Source: Streptomyces guryensis (GTDB lineage Bacteria > Actinomycetota > Actinomycetes > Streptomycetales > Streptomycetaceae). Taken from it: DNA of 64,000 nt. The DNA lies in NCBI RefSeq assembly GCF_021261325.1, contig NZ_JAJSBI010000031.1, positions 50,213 to 114,212 on the forward strand, in the 5' to 3' direction. Positions 35,462 to 44,655 of the stretch are shown here, piece after piece. A program made the position numbers and the translations under genes. The notes beneath the pieces are model-generated. The model saw nothing but the letters and a program-made list of their open reading frames with translations. It was not told the origin of the DNA and searched no databases. How positions within the stretch are numbered: the first letter of the stretch is position 1; each line of letters opens with the position of its first letter.

Positions 35462-36409
35462 ATGCAGGTGGACCCGACGCAGCTGGTGATGCTCGCTCTG
35501 ATCCGGCGGCACGGCTCCCTGGCGGGGGCGGCACGCGAGCTGGGGCTCACCCCGGCTGCGGTGACCGGTCAGGTGGCCCGAGCGGAGCGCGACTGGAAGG
35601 TGGCGCTGGTGGTGCGCGGGCCACGCGGCGCCCGGCTGACCCCGCCGGCCGAGGCACTGGCCGACGCGGGGGACGCCATCGGCGAACAGTGCGCACGTGC
35701 CGCGGACAGCGTCTTCTCGCTTCTTGGCGTACTGGCGCGCCGGTTGCGCGTCGGAGCCTTCCAGGCCGCGGCCCAGCACCTGCTTCCCCCCGCGCTGACC
35801 GCGCTGCGCCATCAGCAGACCGACGCGGACCTGAACATCTCCGAGATCACCTCTCCGCAGGGACCCGAACTCGTCGCCTCGGGAGAACTCGATGTGGCGA
35901 TCGTCGCCTGTTACCAGCCCGAACTCGCCCTGCCTCCCGCCCTGCGGTCGCACTGGCTGCTGGCCGACCCGATGGTCCTGTGCCTCCCGGACGACCACCC
36001 TGTGACACGCGGCTCGGCCGAGCCCGGCGGTCTGCGCCTGAAGCAACTCGGCGACCAGTCCTGGATCGTCATCACCACGGGGCTGGCGGCCAGACGCCAG
36101 TTCGACGAGGCGTCGGAGGGAGCCGGCTTCGCGCCGCGAGTCGTCTTCGAGACGGAGAACTACCACGTGGCCCAGTCCCTGGTGGGCACCGGCATCGGCG
36201 TGGCGATGCTCTCGCGACTCACGGTCGCGCCCACCCAGGGCGCGGTCCACAGGCACATGGTCGAGCCACGCCTGGAACGGCAGATCTACGCCGTCACACC
36301 GGCAGACACCACGTTGTTCCCGCTGGCCGACGTCCTGGTCGGTTTGCTGAAAGAGGTCGGGGACGACATCCGCGAGACGTGGGAGGCACAGCCGCTCGGG
36401 GCCTCCTGA
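35462..36409 (+). CDS. LysR-family transcriptional regulator
   Basis: 315 residues. The helix-turn-helix is LALIRRHGSLAGAARELGLT, then PAAVTGQVARAERDWKV, followed by an effector domain (LRVGAFQAAAQHLLPPALTA) of the GltC/CysB-like type. The start lacks a strong Shine-Dalgarno. It is convergent with the CitE-like gene of the next locus across 397 bases, so its target could be either that locus or the RraA operon. Confidence 0.9.
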   Translation: MQVDPTQLVMLALIRRHGSLAGAARELGLTPAAVTGQVARAERDWKVALVVRGPRGARLTPPAEALADAGDAIGEQCARAADSVFSLLGVLARRLRVGAFQAAAQHLLPPALTALRHQQTDADLNISEITSPQGPELVASGELDVAIVACYQPELALPPALRSHWLLADPMVLCLPDDHPVTRGSAEPGGLRLKQLGDQSWIVITTGLAARRQFDEASEGAGFAPRVVFETENYHVAQSLVGTGIGVAMLSRLTVAPTQGAVHRHMVEPRLERQIYAVTPADTTLFPLADVLVGLLKEVGDDIRETWEAQPLGAS

Positions 36410-36753
36410 GGGATGGTGTGCTCTCGCCGCAGGCCGGTGGATCGAGGAAAACGCCCGCCGCCGCGCAGCTCTGAGCGAGAACGATCCTCCCTGCTGGGAA
36501 GGCGGCGGTCACATAGCCGTGCCGCGCGCCCGGGGCGCTCAGGGCGCACTCGGAGCGCCGCGGCGGCCTGGCCAAGGGGATGGTGCAGCCGTACGCGTCG
36601 GCCGTGAGAACGGCCCCGGAGGGGGTGGCTCCGTCCGGCGGTCCTTCGCGCCAGACCTCGACGCGGTGGACAGGGGGCATCCGGGCGGCATGGCGCGGGG
36701 CGGGGCGACGGCGAGGACCGCTGACATGATGTCGTATTGCCTTTGTCGGCACA

Positions 36754-36799
36754 CAGCCGGAGGCAGGAGGCGCCCTCAATCGCCGGCTGCCTCCGGCTG
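36754..36799. terminator. Perfect hairpin between convergent genes
   Basis: CAGCCGGAGGCAG (36754-36766) pairs perfectly with CTGCCTCCGGCTG (36787-36799) over a 20-base loop, just before the stop of the CitE-like gene. Likely bidirectional terminator. The rest of 36410-36806 holds no gene. Confidence 0.65.
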
Positions 36800-36806
36800 G
36801 GCCGTG

Positions 36807-37634
36807 TCAGGGCGCGGTGTGCGGTTCGCGGGCGAGGGCCAGGAGGCGTCGTGCGCGTTCCAGGACCGGTCTGTCGACCATCCGGCCGCCGACGGTGGTG
36901 ACGGAGTCACCGGCCTGGAGCACGGTACAGGCCCAGTGCAGTTCGTCCGCGGTGGGGGCGAACCCGTCTGCCACGTACGAGAGTTGGTACGGGTGGACGC
37001 ACAGCTTGCCGGTGAAGCCCAGGCGTCGGGCGTGGGCGATGTCGGCGGTGAGCGCGTCGGTGTCCCGTACGGCGGTGGTGACGCCGTCGATCGGCGGGCT
37101 GATGCCGGCGGCGGCCGAGGCGAGGACCAGCCTGGAGCGGGCGTGGGCCAGTGCCGTGTGGTCGTCGTGGGCGACGCCGAGCTGGGTGGCGAGGTCGACG
37201 TTGCCGAAGGCCGCCCGGACGACACCGGGTGTGGCGCACACCTCGCGGGCCTGTTCGACGCCGAGGGCCGTCTCGATGAGTGGGACGAGGGTGCACCGTC
37301 CGGCCGTACGGGCGGCGAGTTCCGCCAGTACCGCCGGATCCTCGGCCTTGGGCACCATGACCGGGCAGCCGTGGTCGGCGGCCATGGCGAGGTCGCGTTC
37401 GGACCAGGGGGTGCCGGGTGCGTTGATCCGTACGACCGCCTGGTTGCCGAGGGCGAGCCAGGCGGCGGCGTTGTCCCGGGCGCGGTCCTTGTCCTCGGGG
37501 GCGACGGCGTCCTCCAGGTCGATGATGACCAGATCGGCACCGGAGGAGGCCGCCTTGTCGAAGCGATCGGGCCGGTGCCCTGGGACGAACAGCAGGCTGG
37601 TCGCGGCCGCGATCCGGTCGTGGGGTGCGGTCAT
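36807..37634 (-). CDS. CitE/HpcH-family CoA-ester lyase (citramalyl/malyl-CoA lyase-like)
   Basis: 275 residues from the ATG at 37634, overlapping the upstream stop as ATGA. Family landmarks: RSLLFVPG-like SLLFVPGHRPDRFDKA, the metal-region VIIDLEDAVAPEDK, an active-site arginine in VVRINAPGT, PLIETALGV and FGNVDLATQLG. The late KLCVHPYQL is also typical. Such enzymes cleave or form beta-hydroxyacyl-CoA, for example citramalyl-CoA to acetyl-CoA and pyruvate. It is the last gene of the minus-strand operon, directly after the hydratase, as expected for consecutive steps. Confidence 0.88.
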   Translation of the reverse strand: MTAPHDRIAAATSLLFVPGHRPDRFDKAASSGADLVIIDLEDAVAPEDKDRARDNAAAWLALGNQAVVRINAPGTPWSERDLAMAADHGCPVMVPKAEDPAVLAELAARTAGRCTLVPLIETALGVEQAREVCATPGVVRAAFGNVDLATQLGVAHDDHTALAHARSRLVLASAAAGISPPIDGVTTAVRDTDALTADIAHARRLGFTGKLCVHPYQLSYVADGFAPTADELHWACTVLQAGDSVTTVGGRMVDRPVLERARRLLALAREPHTAP

Positions 37635-38503
37635 GCGAAGCTCACCTCGGCGGTGGCGTGCCGGTCTTCCCGGTGGGTGGCGATGTGCAGTTCGGCGCAG
37701 TCGTCCGCGGGGCTGCCGCAGGCGACGAGGTGTTCGCCGGCGAACACCGGCCGCCGCAGCCGGTAGGACAGGGAGCGCACGGGCCGGTCGGGGGCGTGGC
37801 GCCGTGGCAGTTCGAGCATGAGCAGGGCGAGCAGGGGGCCGTGGACGACGACTTGGGGGTAGCCCTCCTCGTCGCGGCAGTACGGGGCGTCGTAGTGGAT
37901 GCGGTGGGCGTTCGCGGTCAGGGCGCTGAACCGGAACAGCAGGGCGGGATCCGGGCGCAGGGGAAGCTGCCACGGGCTGTCGGGGTGGGGGAACGCGGAC
38001 TCGTCGAGGGCGGCCGGGTGCTGTCCCGCCGTGCGCCCGGACCGGTAGACGATGTCCTGTTCCTCCACCAGGCAGAGGTGGCCGTGCTGGCGGAACTCAC
38101 GGCGTTCGGTGACGAACAGCATCTCTCCGGTGCGGCCCTGCTTGGCAGTCACGGCGGCGAGGCTGCTGATGCGCTCGGCCGGTTCGCCCAGGCGCAGTGG
38201 CCGGGTGATCTCGCAGCGGCCGCCCGCCCACATGCGCTGCCGCTGCGGGACGGGCGGCAGGAAGTGGCCGTCGCGGGGGTGTCCGTCGGCGCCGAGATCC
38301 TGCCCGGCGGGCCAGCTGAGGAAGTACAGCCAGTGCCACAGCGGGGGCAGGAGATCCCCGGCCTTCGCGACCGGGTCGGGCAGGTTCAGGACGGCCGACA
38401 GGGCGGCCACCGGCCCGGTGGGCAGGGGGTCTTCGTCGGTGACCGGCCCGGGAGTCCAGGACTCCACGTAGGAGTTGAGCGGGGGCGGGACTGGCTGCGT
38501 CAT
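37631..38503 (-). CDS. HTD2/FAS1-like hot-dog hydratase (mesaconyl/itaconyl-CoA hydratase-like)
   Basis: 290 residues, the size of bacterial double hot-dog hydratases (Meh, Ich). The C-terminal MaoC-like half has the active-site pattern ANAHRIHYDAPYCRDEEGYP, then QVVVHGPLLALLM, with His and Asp in the family positions. The N-terminal half (LPPLWHWLYFLSWPAGQDLG) is the matching domain. It would hydrate an enoyl-CoA such as mesaconyl- or itaconyl-CoA to citramalyl-CoA. Its coupling with the CitE-like lyase is the arrangement seen in itaconate-degradation clusters. Confidence 0.82.
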   Translation of the reverse strand: MTQPVPPPLNSYVESWTPGPVTDEDPLPTGPVAALSAVLNLPDPVAKAGDLLPPLWHWLYFLSWPAGQDLGADGHPRDGHFLPPVPQRQRMWAGGRCEITRPLRLGEPAERISSLAAVTAKQGRTGEMLFVTERREFRQHGHLCLVEEQDIVYRSGRTAGQHPAALDESAFPHPDSPWQLPLRPDPALLFRFSALTANAHRIHYDAPYCRDEEGYPQVVVHGPLLALLMLELPRRHAPDRPVRSLSYRLRRPVFAGEHLVACGSPADDCAELHIATHREDRHATAEVSFA

Positions 38504-38546
38504 TCGGCTGTCCTTGTGTGTCCTTGTATACGGGGCCGGCCTGGGG

Positions 38547-39899
38547 TCAGGTGAGCGGTGCCGCCTTCGTCGGGGCCGGGGTGCCCGGGGCCTCGTCGGT
38601 CTCCAGTAGGGAGGTCCGGGACGGTTCGCGTACGAGGAGGGTCGCCAGGAAGGTCAGGGCGATGCACGCGGTGACGTACCAGAAGAAGACCACCTCGTGA
38701 CTGCCCTTCTTCAGGGCCAGCGCGACGGGTTCGGTCAGGCCGCCGAAGGTGGCGGTGACCAGGGCGTGCGGCAGGCCCACGCCGAGCGCCCGGACCTTGG
38801 TGGGGAACATCTCCGCCTTGATGATCGCGGCCAGCGCCGAGTACCCGCTGAGGAAGGCCAGCGCGACGGTCATCAGGAGGAACGCGACCCACGGACTGCT
38901 CGTGCGGCCGAGGACGGTCATGATCGGGACGGTCAGGAGCATGCCGCTGACGGAGAAGACGAACATCACGGGGCGGCGGCCGAACCGGTCCGACAGGGCG
39001 CCCGCGACGGGCTGCAGCAGCATGTAGACGAACAGGGCGGCGAAGCCGATGACGGAGACCGTCGACTTCGGGATGCCGGCGGTGTTCACCAGGTATTTCT
39101 GCAGGTACGTGGTGTACGTGTAGAAGGCGACGGTGCCGCCGATGGCCAGCCCGAAGACCGCGAGGACCTGGCGCGGATACTCGGTGAACAGGGAACAGAG
39201 GCCCGTGCGTTCGTGCGCTGCGGCTGCTTTCGCTTTCTCCTGCTGGAAGTGGAGCGACTCCTCCATGGTGCGGCGCAGGTACATCACGACCAGACCGGCC
39301 GCCGCGCCGATCACGAAGGGGACGCGCCAGCCCCAGCTCTGCAACTGGCCCTCGCTGAGCGTGTTCTGCAGGACGATGGCCACCACCAGGGCGGCGAGCT
39401 GGCCGAGCACGATGGAGACGTACTGGAAGCTGGAGTAGAAGCCGCGCCGGCCCGGCGGGGCGACCTCGGCGAGGTAGGAGGCGCTGGAGCCGAACTCGCC
39501 GCCCACGGAGAGCCCTTGGAGCAGGCGGGCCAGGACCAGCAGGACGGGGGCCCACAGCCCGATGACGTCGTGGCCGGGGGCGAGGGCGATGGTGAGCGAT
39601 CCGGCGCTCATCAGCGTGACCGACAGGGTCAGGGCGCGGCGGCGGCCGTAACGGTCGGCGTAGGCCCCCAGCAGCCAGCCGCCGAGGGGGCGCATGAGGA
39701 AGCCGACGGCGAACACGACCGAGGTGGACAGGAGTTGGGCCGTGGCATTGCCCTCGGGGAAGAACGCGGCGGCGAAGTAGATGCTGAAGGTGGCGTAGGC
39801 GAACCAGTCGTACCACTCGATGAGGTTGCCCAGGCAGCCGCGTATGACGTTGGCGGTGACTCCGGGGCGTGCGGGGGTGGTGGTGCGGCTCTGCGACAT
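38547..39899 (-). CDS. MFS metabolite:H+ symporter (MHS family)
   Basis: 450 residues from the ATG at 39899, with GGAG 7-10 bases upstream; longer upstream readings run antiframe through the aldehyde dehydrogenase. MHS signature regions are GNLIEWYDWFAYATFS at the start of helix 1 and GGWLLGAYADRYGRRRAL, plus LLQGLSVGGEFGSSASYLAE. The family imports citrate, 2-oxoglutarate, shikimate, proline or aromatic acids. Within this operon it most likely brings in the organic acid being degraded. Confidence 0.92.
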   Translation of the reverse strand: MSQSRTTTPARPGVTANVIRGCLGNLIEWYDWFAYATFSIYFAAAFFPEGNATAQLLSTSVVFAVGFLMRPLGGWLLGAYADRYGRRRALTLSVTLMSAGSLTIALAPGHDVIGLWAPVLLVLARLLQGLSVGGEFGSSASYLAEVAPPGRRGFYSSFQYVSIVLGQLAALVVAIVLQNTLSEGQLQSWGWRVPFVIGAAAGLVVMYLRRTMEESLHFQQEKAKAAAAHERTGLCSLFTEYPRQVLAVFGLAIGGTVAFYTYTTYLQKYLVNTAGIPKSTVSVIGFAALFVYMLLQPVAGALSDRFGRRPVMFVFSVSGMLLTVPIMTVLGRTSSPWVAFLLMTVALAFLSGYSALAAIIKAEMFPTKVRALGVGLPHALVTATFGGLTEPVALALKKGSHEVVFFWYVTACIALTFLATLLVREPSRTSLLETDEAPGTPAPTKAAPLT

Positions 39900-39949
39900 G
39901 GGAAGCTCCGTTGCTCTTGTCGCGGCGGGGACGGCTCGTGCGGGTTCTC

Positions 39950-41416
39950 TCAGCGCAGGACGAAGGGATTGCCGGTGGGGGCGCCGGTGTTGATCCAGAC
40001 CGTCTTGTCCTCCAGATAGGAGGTGAGGGCGGCGATGCCGTTCTCGCGGCCGAGGCCGGAGTCCTTGAAGCCGCCGAAGGGCGCCAGATAGCTGACCGCG
40101 CGGTAGGTGTTGACCCAGACGGTGCCGGAGCGGATGCGGTCGGCCATGCGGAAGGCCCGGCCGATGTCGCCGGTCCACACGCCGGCGCCGAGGCCGTAGC
40201 GGCTGTCGTTGGCGATCTCGACGGCCTCGTCCTCGTCCGTGAAGGGGATGACGGACAGGACGGGGCCGAAGACCTCCTCCTGGGCGATGCGCATGCTGTT
40301 GCGTACGCCGGTGAAGACGGTCGGTTCGACGAACCAGCCGCCGCGGTCGGCTGGCTTGCCGCCGAGGACGAGCCGGGCGCCCTCCTGCCGGGCGATGCCG
40401 ATGTAGTCGAGGACCTTGGCGTACTGGGCGGGTGTGGTGATCGGCCCTACCTGGGTGCTCTCGTCCATCGGGTCGCCCATGCGGGCCGTGCGGGCGAGAT
40501 CCACCAGGCGGTCCACGACCTCGTCGTGCACGTCCTGTTGCACCAGCAGCCGGGAGCCGGCGATGCAGGTCTGCCCGGTGGCGGCGAAGATGCCGGAGAC
40601 GGCGCCGTTGACGGCTGCCTCCAGATCGGCGTCGGCGAGGACGATGTTGGGTGACTTGCCACCGAGTTCGAGGCTGACGTGCTTGAAGTCGCGGGCGGCG
40701 GCCTCGTTGATACGGCGGCCCGTGGCGTCCGAGCCGGTGAAGCTGACCTTGCGGACCAGCGGGTGTTCGACGAGTGCGGCGCCGACGTCCTGGCCGAACC
40801 CGGTGACGACGTTGAACACGCCGGGCGGCAGCCCCGCCTCGTGGAAGAGCCGGGCCAGTTCCAGGGTGGAGGCGGAGGTGAACTCCGACGGCTTCACCAC
40901 CACCGTGCAGCCCGCGGCCAGGGCCGGAGCGATCTTCCAGGCCAGCAACAGCAACGGGGAGTTCCACGGTGTGATGACCGCGACCACCCCGACGGGCTCC
41001 TTCCTCGTGTAGGCGAAGTAGCCCTTCTTGTCCAGTGGCGGGACGGTGCCCTCGATCTTGTCGGCGAGGCCGCCGTAGTAGTGGAACCACTGGGGGACGT
41101 AGGCGACCTGGCCGTGCATCTCCGTGAACAGCTTGCCGTTGTCGCGGACTTCGGTCTCGGCGAGCCGGCGGGCGTTCGCGGCGATCGTGTCGCCGAGCCG
41201 CCGCAGCAGGGCTCCGCGTGCGCTGGCGGTCAGCTCGGCCCAGGGCCCGGTGTGCAGGGCGCGGTGCGCGGCGCGGACCGCGTTGTCGACGTCCTGGGGT
41301 GTGCCCTTGGCGATCTCGGCCCATGGGGTGCCCAGGTAGGGGTTGTCGGTGGGGAACCATTCACCGCCGGCGGCCTTGCGGCTCTCCCCGTCGACGAACA
41401 ACTCGTAGCGCTGCAT
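39950..41416 (-). CDS. NAD(P)-dependent aldehyde dehydrogenase
   Basis: 488 residues. VVAVITPWNSPLLL, the glutamate in LELGGKSPNIVL, the catalytic cysteine in TGQTCIAGSRLL and EEVFGPVLSVIPF are all intact. It differs clearly from the P450-operon enzyme at 9600. It starts 18 bases after the TPP-enzyme beta subunit, which strongly suggests that it oxidises the aldehyde produced by that decarboxylase to the acid, the substrate for the CoA-transferase on the plus strand. Confidence 0.93.
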   Translation of the reverse strand: MQRYELFVDGESRKAAGGEWFPTDNPYLGTPWAEIAKGTPQDVDNAVRAAHRALHTGPWAELTASARGALLRRLGDTIAANARRLAETEVRDNGKLFTEMHGQVAYVPQWFHYYGGLADKIEGTVPPLDKKGYFAYTRKEPVGVVAVITPWNSPLLLLAWKIAPALAAGCTVVVKPSEFTSASTLELARLFHEAGLPPGVFNVVTGFGQDVGAALVEHPLVRKVSFTGSDATGRRINEAAARDFKHVSLELGGKSPNIVLADADLEAAVNGAVSGIFAATGQTCIAGSRLLVQQDVHDEVVDRLVDLARTARMGDPMDESTQVGPITTPAQYAKVLDYIGIARQEGARLVLGGKPADRGGWFVEPTVFTGVRNSMRIAQEEVFGPVLSVIPFTDEDEAVEIANDSRYGLGAGVWTGDIGRAFRMADRIRSGTVWVNTYRAVSYLAPFGGFKDSGLGRENGIAALTSYLEDKTVWINTGAPTGNPFVLR

Positions 41417-41434
41417 GGAAGGCGATCCCGTCGG

Positions 41435-42034
41435 CTAGAAGGTGGCCAGGCCGAGTGCGGCGCGGAGGGAGTTCTTGTTGGCCACGCCGTCGCGGGGCGG
41501 CAGGGCCCGCGGTGGCTCGGTGGTGTCGATCAGGACATGGGCGTACGTCGTCGCCGAGCGCGCACGGATACGGGCGGCAAGGCCCTCGGTCTGGGCGAGG
41601 TCCGTGACGCGCACCGTGTTCTGGATGCCGAAGCCCTGCGCGACGGCGACCAGGTCGGTGCCGAGCTGGGTGTGGCTGGGCTGCATGCCGGTTTCGCCGA
41701 AGTGGGCGTTGTCCAGGACGACCAGGGTGAGATTGGGCGGGAGTTGGGCGCCGATGGTGGCCAGTGTGCCGATGCCCATGAGGTGTTCACCGTCTCCGGT
41801 GACGGCGACGACCGGGCGGTCCGGCTGGGCGAGGGCGAGGCCGAGGGCGAGCGGGGCGGCGGCACCCATCGCGCCCCACAGGTAGAAGGTGCCGGGGCGG
41901 TCACCGGCGGCGAACACGTCGTAGCTGGGCGAGCCGAGGCCGGTCACCAGCAGGGTGTCCTCGGGAAGCCGGGAGACCAGGTCGGCGACGAAGCGGCGGC
42001 GGTCGAGACGGGGCAGGGTGTCGGTGGCGGTCAT
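41435..42034 (-). CDS. TPP-dependent decarboxylase beta subunit (ComE-like)
   Basis: 199 residues from the ATG at 42034. The thiamine-diphosphate/Mg motif begins GDGEHLMGIGTLATIG and ends LTLVVLDN, the GDG-to-N span expected of the cofactor domain, followed by HFGETGMQPSHT. It matches the beta subunit of sulfopyruvate/phosphonopyruvate decarboxylases. It shares one base with the alpha-subunit stop (TGATG). Together they would decarboxylate a 2-oxo acid to an aldehyde in the cytoplasm. Confidence 0.87.
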   Translation of the reverse strand: MTATDTLPRLDRRRFVADLVSRLPEDTLLVTGLGSPSYDVFAAGDRPGTFYLWGAMGAAAPLALGLALAQPDRPVVAVTGDGEHLMGIGTLATIGAQLPPNLTLVVLDNAHFGETGMQPSHTQLGTDLVAVAQGFGIQNTVRVTDLAQTEGLAARIRARSATTYAHVLIDTTEPPRALPPRDGVANKNSLRAALGLATF

Positions 42035-42570
42035 CAGTCGCGCTCCCACTTCTTGCGGCCGATCAGTTTCTGTCCGAGCAGCACCGCGACGCGCTCGCCG
42101 GCTTCGAACACGGAGTCCAGGGCCGCCTCGACGGTCTCCTCGACGTCCTCGGGGCGGTCGGCGCGCAGGACGGTGATGCCCATGAGTTCCAGGGCCTGCT
42201 GGGTGGTGCGGCCCATGGGGCTCTGCCAGGGATTGAACTCGGCGTACTCGCCCCGCATGGTCACCAGCGTGAGGAAGGGGAACTGGCCCATCTGCAGCAG
42301 GGAGAACATGTTGACGCAGTTGCCGACGCCACTGCTCTGCATCAGCAGCACGGCCTTCTGACCGCCCAGCCAGGCCCCGCTGACCACGGCGACGCCTTCC
42401 TCCTCGGTGGTGAGCACCACGTCGTGGATGGCGGGGTCGCGCTGTGCCTCGCGGATGGTGTGGGAGTGACCGGAGTCCGGGACGTAGGCGATCTGCTGGA
42501 CGCCGCGTTTCTTCAACGCGGCGAACACGTCCTCCTGCCAGGAAGGGGCCGGGGCATGTGTCTGACTCAT
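42034..42570 (-). CDS. TPP-dependent decarboxylase alpha subunit (ComD-like)
   Basis: 178 residues from the ATG at 42570, preceded by GGAG 10-13 bases upstream; the frame's first ATG at 42615 has no site. It is the pyrimidine-binding half of a split TPP enzyme, with the activating glutamate in VVLTTEEEGVAVVSGAWLGG and LLMQSSGVGNCVNMFSLLQ. It resembles sulfopyruvate decarboxylase alpha. The substrate cannot be told from sequence; neighbours favour a dicarboxylic 2-oxo acid rather than sulfopyruvate, as no sulfonate gene is present. Confidence 0.87.
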   Translation of the reverse strand: MSQTHAPAPSWQEDVFAALKKRGVQQIAYVPDSGHSHTIREAQRDPAIHDVVLTTEEEGVAVVSGAWLGGQKAVLLMQSSGVGNCVNMFSLLQMGQFPFLTLVTMRGEYAEFNPWQSPMGRTTQQALELMGITVLRADRPEDVEETVEAALDSVFEAGERVAVLLGQKLIGRKKWERD

Positions 42571-42710
42571 CCGTAGCGACTCCGTAATCGGTCGACTCAA
42601 GGTACGGAGCATCATGAATGCTGATGGATGAGTTTGGACAATAGAAAACAGTGATGCCTATATGCGATGCGCGCATGCCGGGCGGCCGCAGTCCTGTGAC
42701 CTGGGGCCGG
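42571..42710 (-). promoter_or_regulatory. Probable internal promoter of the catabolic operon
   Basis: 140 bases separate the hydrolase from the decarboxylase genes, the largest gap in the minus-strand series. ATAG (42641-42644) N13 CTAT (42658-42661) is a LysR-box-like dyad in an AT-rich stretch; CATCA and TGATG-type half sites lie next to it. Confidence 0.4.
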
Positions 42711-43517
42711 TCAGGAGCCCTCGTTGAGGAAGGCCGTGACGAGAGCTCCGGCCTCGGCGCGGCATTCCTCGAAGTACGCGTGCCGGGCACCCGGGAACAC
42801 GTGTGTCCGGGCGTCGGGGATGCGGGCGGCGAGCAGCGGGAGGTTGTCGGGCGGGGTGAGCCGGTCCTGGTTGCCGTGCAGGATCAGGGTAGGGGCGGTG
42901 ATCAGGGGCAGGGCGTCCCAGGCGTCGTGACCGTTGCTGGCGAGCAGGTGACCGCGGCGGGCGTGCGGGGGCATGTCGGGGTCGCCGAGGGTGGTGTAGG
43001 GGCCGGGGTGGGCCGCGCGCCACGCGGGGCTGTACATCAGGTCGGTCAGGGCGTCGCGGGCGGCCTCCGGGTCGGCCTGAGCCAGCGCGCGCCGTACCGA
43101 GGTGTCGCGTTCGACGGCGTGCGGGCCGCCGGGGGAGGTGCAGCCCAGGATGAGGTGCTGCACCCGCTGCGGGTGGCGGGCGGCGACCCACTGGGCGACC
43201 CGCCCGCCCATGGAGGTCCCGTAGACGTCGGCCCGCTGGATGCCGAGGCCGTCGAGGACGGCCATCACGTCGTCCGCGAACTGCCATGTCGAATAAGGCC
43301 CTTGGGGTTTGTCGCTGGTGCCGGTGCCGCGCATGTCCATGGTGATTGTGCTGTGCGTGGCGTGGAAGTCCTCGCGTACGCCGTCCCACCAGTGGTGGTT
43401 GTTCGCCTGTCCGGCGAGGAGGACTAGCGGATGGCCGTCTCCCCGCTGCTGGCAGGCCAGTGCCGTGCCGTCCTGGGCGCGGACGACGGCGTCGAGTCGG
43501 TGACTGGTGTCAGTCAT
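42711..43517 (-). CDS. Alpha/beta hydrolase (enol-lactonase-like)
   Basis: 268 residues. HPLVVLLAGQANNHHWW-like oxyanion region (seen as PLVLLAGQANNHHWW), nucleophile elbow VYGTSMGGRVAQWVA (Ser), the acid in ILHGNQDRLTPP, and the catalytic His in GARHAYFEE. It resembles 3-oxoadipate enol-lactonase and related esterases. It starts 54 bases after the LysR stop on the same strand. It could open a lactone or ester before decarboxylation; this is inferred from context only. Confidence 0.88.
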   Translation of the reverse strand: MTDTSHRLDAVVRAQDGTALACQQRGDGHPLVLLAGQANNHHWWDGVREDFHATHSTITMDMRGTGTSDKPQGPYSTWQFADDVMAVLDGLGIQRADVYGTSMGGRVAQWVAARHPQRVQHLILGCTSPGGPHAVERDTSVRRALAQADPEAARDALTDLMYSPAWRAAHPGPYTTLGDPDMPPHARRGHLLASNGHDAWDALPLITAPTLILHGNQDRLTPPDNLPLLAARIPDARTHVFPGARHAYFEECRAEAGALVTAFLNEGS

Positions 43518-43571
43518 GGTGTTTCCTGCAGGCTTCCGGGTCGGTGGTCTCGGTCGTTTGCGGGGTGCGGG

Positions 43572-44525
43572 TCATTCGTCCTCGGCGGGGCTGCCGTCTC
43601 CCTGGATCCGTGCGGAGGGCCATCTGCCCTGCGCCACCATGGAGTTGATCTGGCGGACCAGTTCGCGTGCCACGACCTCCACGGCGGGCGGTGTGCGCCC
43701 GGACCGGGGTGTACCGAGGACGATCGAGCGCCACACGTCGGGTTCGCACAGCGGCGCGGCGCTCAGGGCGCCGCGCGCCACGTCGTCGGCGATGCCCACG
43801 CCCGGCAGGACGGTCCAGCCGTGCCCCGCCTGGACGAGCTGCTTCTGCACCCGCATTGAGTTGGTCTGCACGACGACGTCCATGGCGGCCCCGGACCGCC
43901 CTGCCGCCGCGTCGATCAGCCTGCGCAGAGCATGGCCGGAGGCAGGCATGACCAGTGGGTGCGCGGCGGCCTCCGTGAAGGGAACGGGACGGTCGGCGTG
44001 GAGGCCGGCCGACGGCGGAGCGACCGCCCACAGTCGCTCCCGCACCAGCGGGTGGGCGTTGAGCGAGGGCGTGCTGTCCAGGTTGTACAGGAGCGTCAGG
44101 TCCAGGTCGCCGTCGTCGAGCCACTGCTGCAGATGGCCCGAGTAGGCGGTCATGAGGCGAAGTTCGACGCCGGGATGGTCGTGGGCGAGGGTCGTCACCA
44201 GTGGCTCGGCCAGCAGGTCGCTGGTGCTCTCCAGTAGTCCGACGGTGACGATGCCGGTCACCTCGCCGGGGGCGGGCTGCACCTCGGCGCGGGCCCGCTC
44301 CAGCTCGTTCAGGGCGCGCCGCGCCCGGTCGACCATGATCGCTCCGGCCTCCGTGGGCCGCATGCCCTGCCCGGTGCGCTCGAAGAGGTCGACGCCGAGC
44401 TCCTGTTCCAGGGTGCGGATCTGCCGGGTGACCGCGGGCTGCACCAGGTGCAGCAGCTCTGCGGCGCGCGTGACGCTGCCCACCTCGGCGACCGTGACGA
44501 TCGCCTTGAGCTGCTTGATGTCCAA
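43572..44525 (-). CDS. LysR-family regulator of the catabolic locus
   Basis: 317 residues from a TTG at 44525, chosen because GGAAGGAGGG ends 6 bases before it; the ATG at 44558 would put this ribosome site inside the gene. The helix-turn-helix is LKAIVTVAEVGSVTRAAELL, then VQPAVTRQIRTLEQELG, then an effector domain (GIVTVGLLESTSDLLAEPLV) like NAC/Cbl-type LTTRs. It is divergent from the CoA-transferase operon and heads the minus-strand genes, so it can control both arms. Confidence 0.9.
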   Translation of the reverse strand: MDIKQLKAIVTVAEVGSVTRAAELLHLVQPAVTRQIRTLEQELGVDLFERTGQGMRPTEAGAIMVDRARRALNELERARAEVQPAPGEVTGIVTVGLLESTSDLLAEPLVTTLAHDHPGVELRLMTAYSGHLQQWLDDGDLDLTLLYNLDSTPSLNAHPLVRERLWAVAPPSAGLHADRPVPFTEAAAHPLVMPASGHALRRLIDAAAGRSGAAMDVVVQTNSMRVQKQLVQAGHGWTVLPGVGIADDVARGALSAAPLCEPDVWRSIVLGTPRSGRTPPAVEVVARELVRQINSMVAQGRWPSARIQGDGSPAEDE

Positions 44526-44655
44526 GGCGCGCCCTCCTTCCCGTGCCATCCCCAGCACGCATGGGGGTATTACGTATTGCTATTTTCCTTAGTTCGTCAT
44601 GACTGCTCATGATGGTACTCCTGCACGGGACCCGCACCCTCCTGGAGATCACCCC
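44526..44655. promoter_or_regulatory. Divergent control region, LysR versus CoA-transferase operon
   Basis: AT-rich relative to the surroundings (ATTACGTATTGCTATTTTCC). TCATGA occurs twice, at 44597-44602 and 44607-44612, separated by CTGC; each copy is itself palindromic. These are candidate regulator contacts near the CoA-transferase promoter. Confidence 0.45.

Noticed and set aside
39900..41360. N-terminal extension of the MHS transporter frame to 937 codons
   Set aside because: The extension is an Arg/Pro-rich antiframe of the aldehyde dehydrogenase; the transporter starts at 39899 with its own ribosome site.
38697..42361. Long plus-strand frames over the MHS transporter, ALDH and decarboxylase genes
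   Set aside because: Antisense shadows with repetitive Gly/Asp/Arg composition and no start signals.
41435..42570. Sulfopyruvate or phosphonopyruvate metabolism as the role of the ComDE-like pair
   Set aside because: No sulfonate or phosphonate gene is nearby; adjacent genes are CoA-ester and aldehyde enzymes. The subunits are only similar in family.
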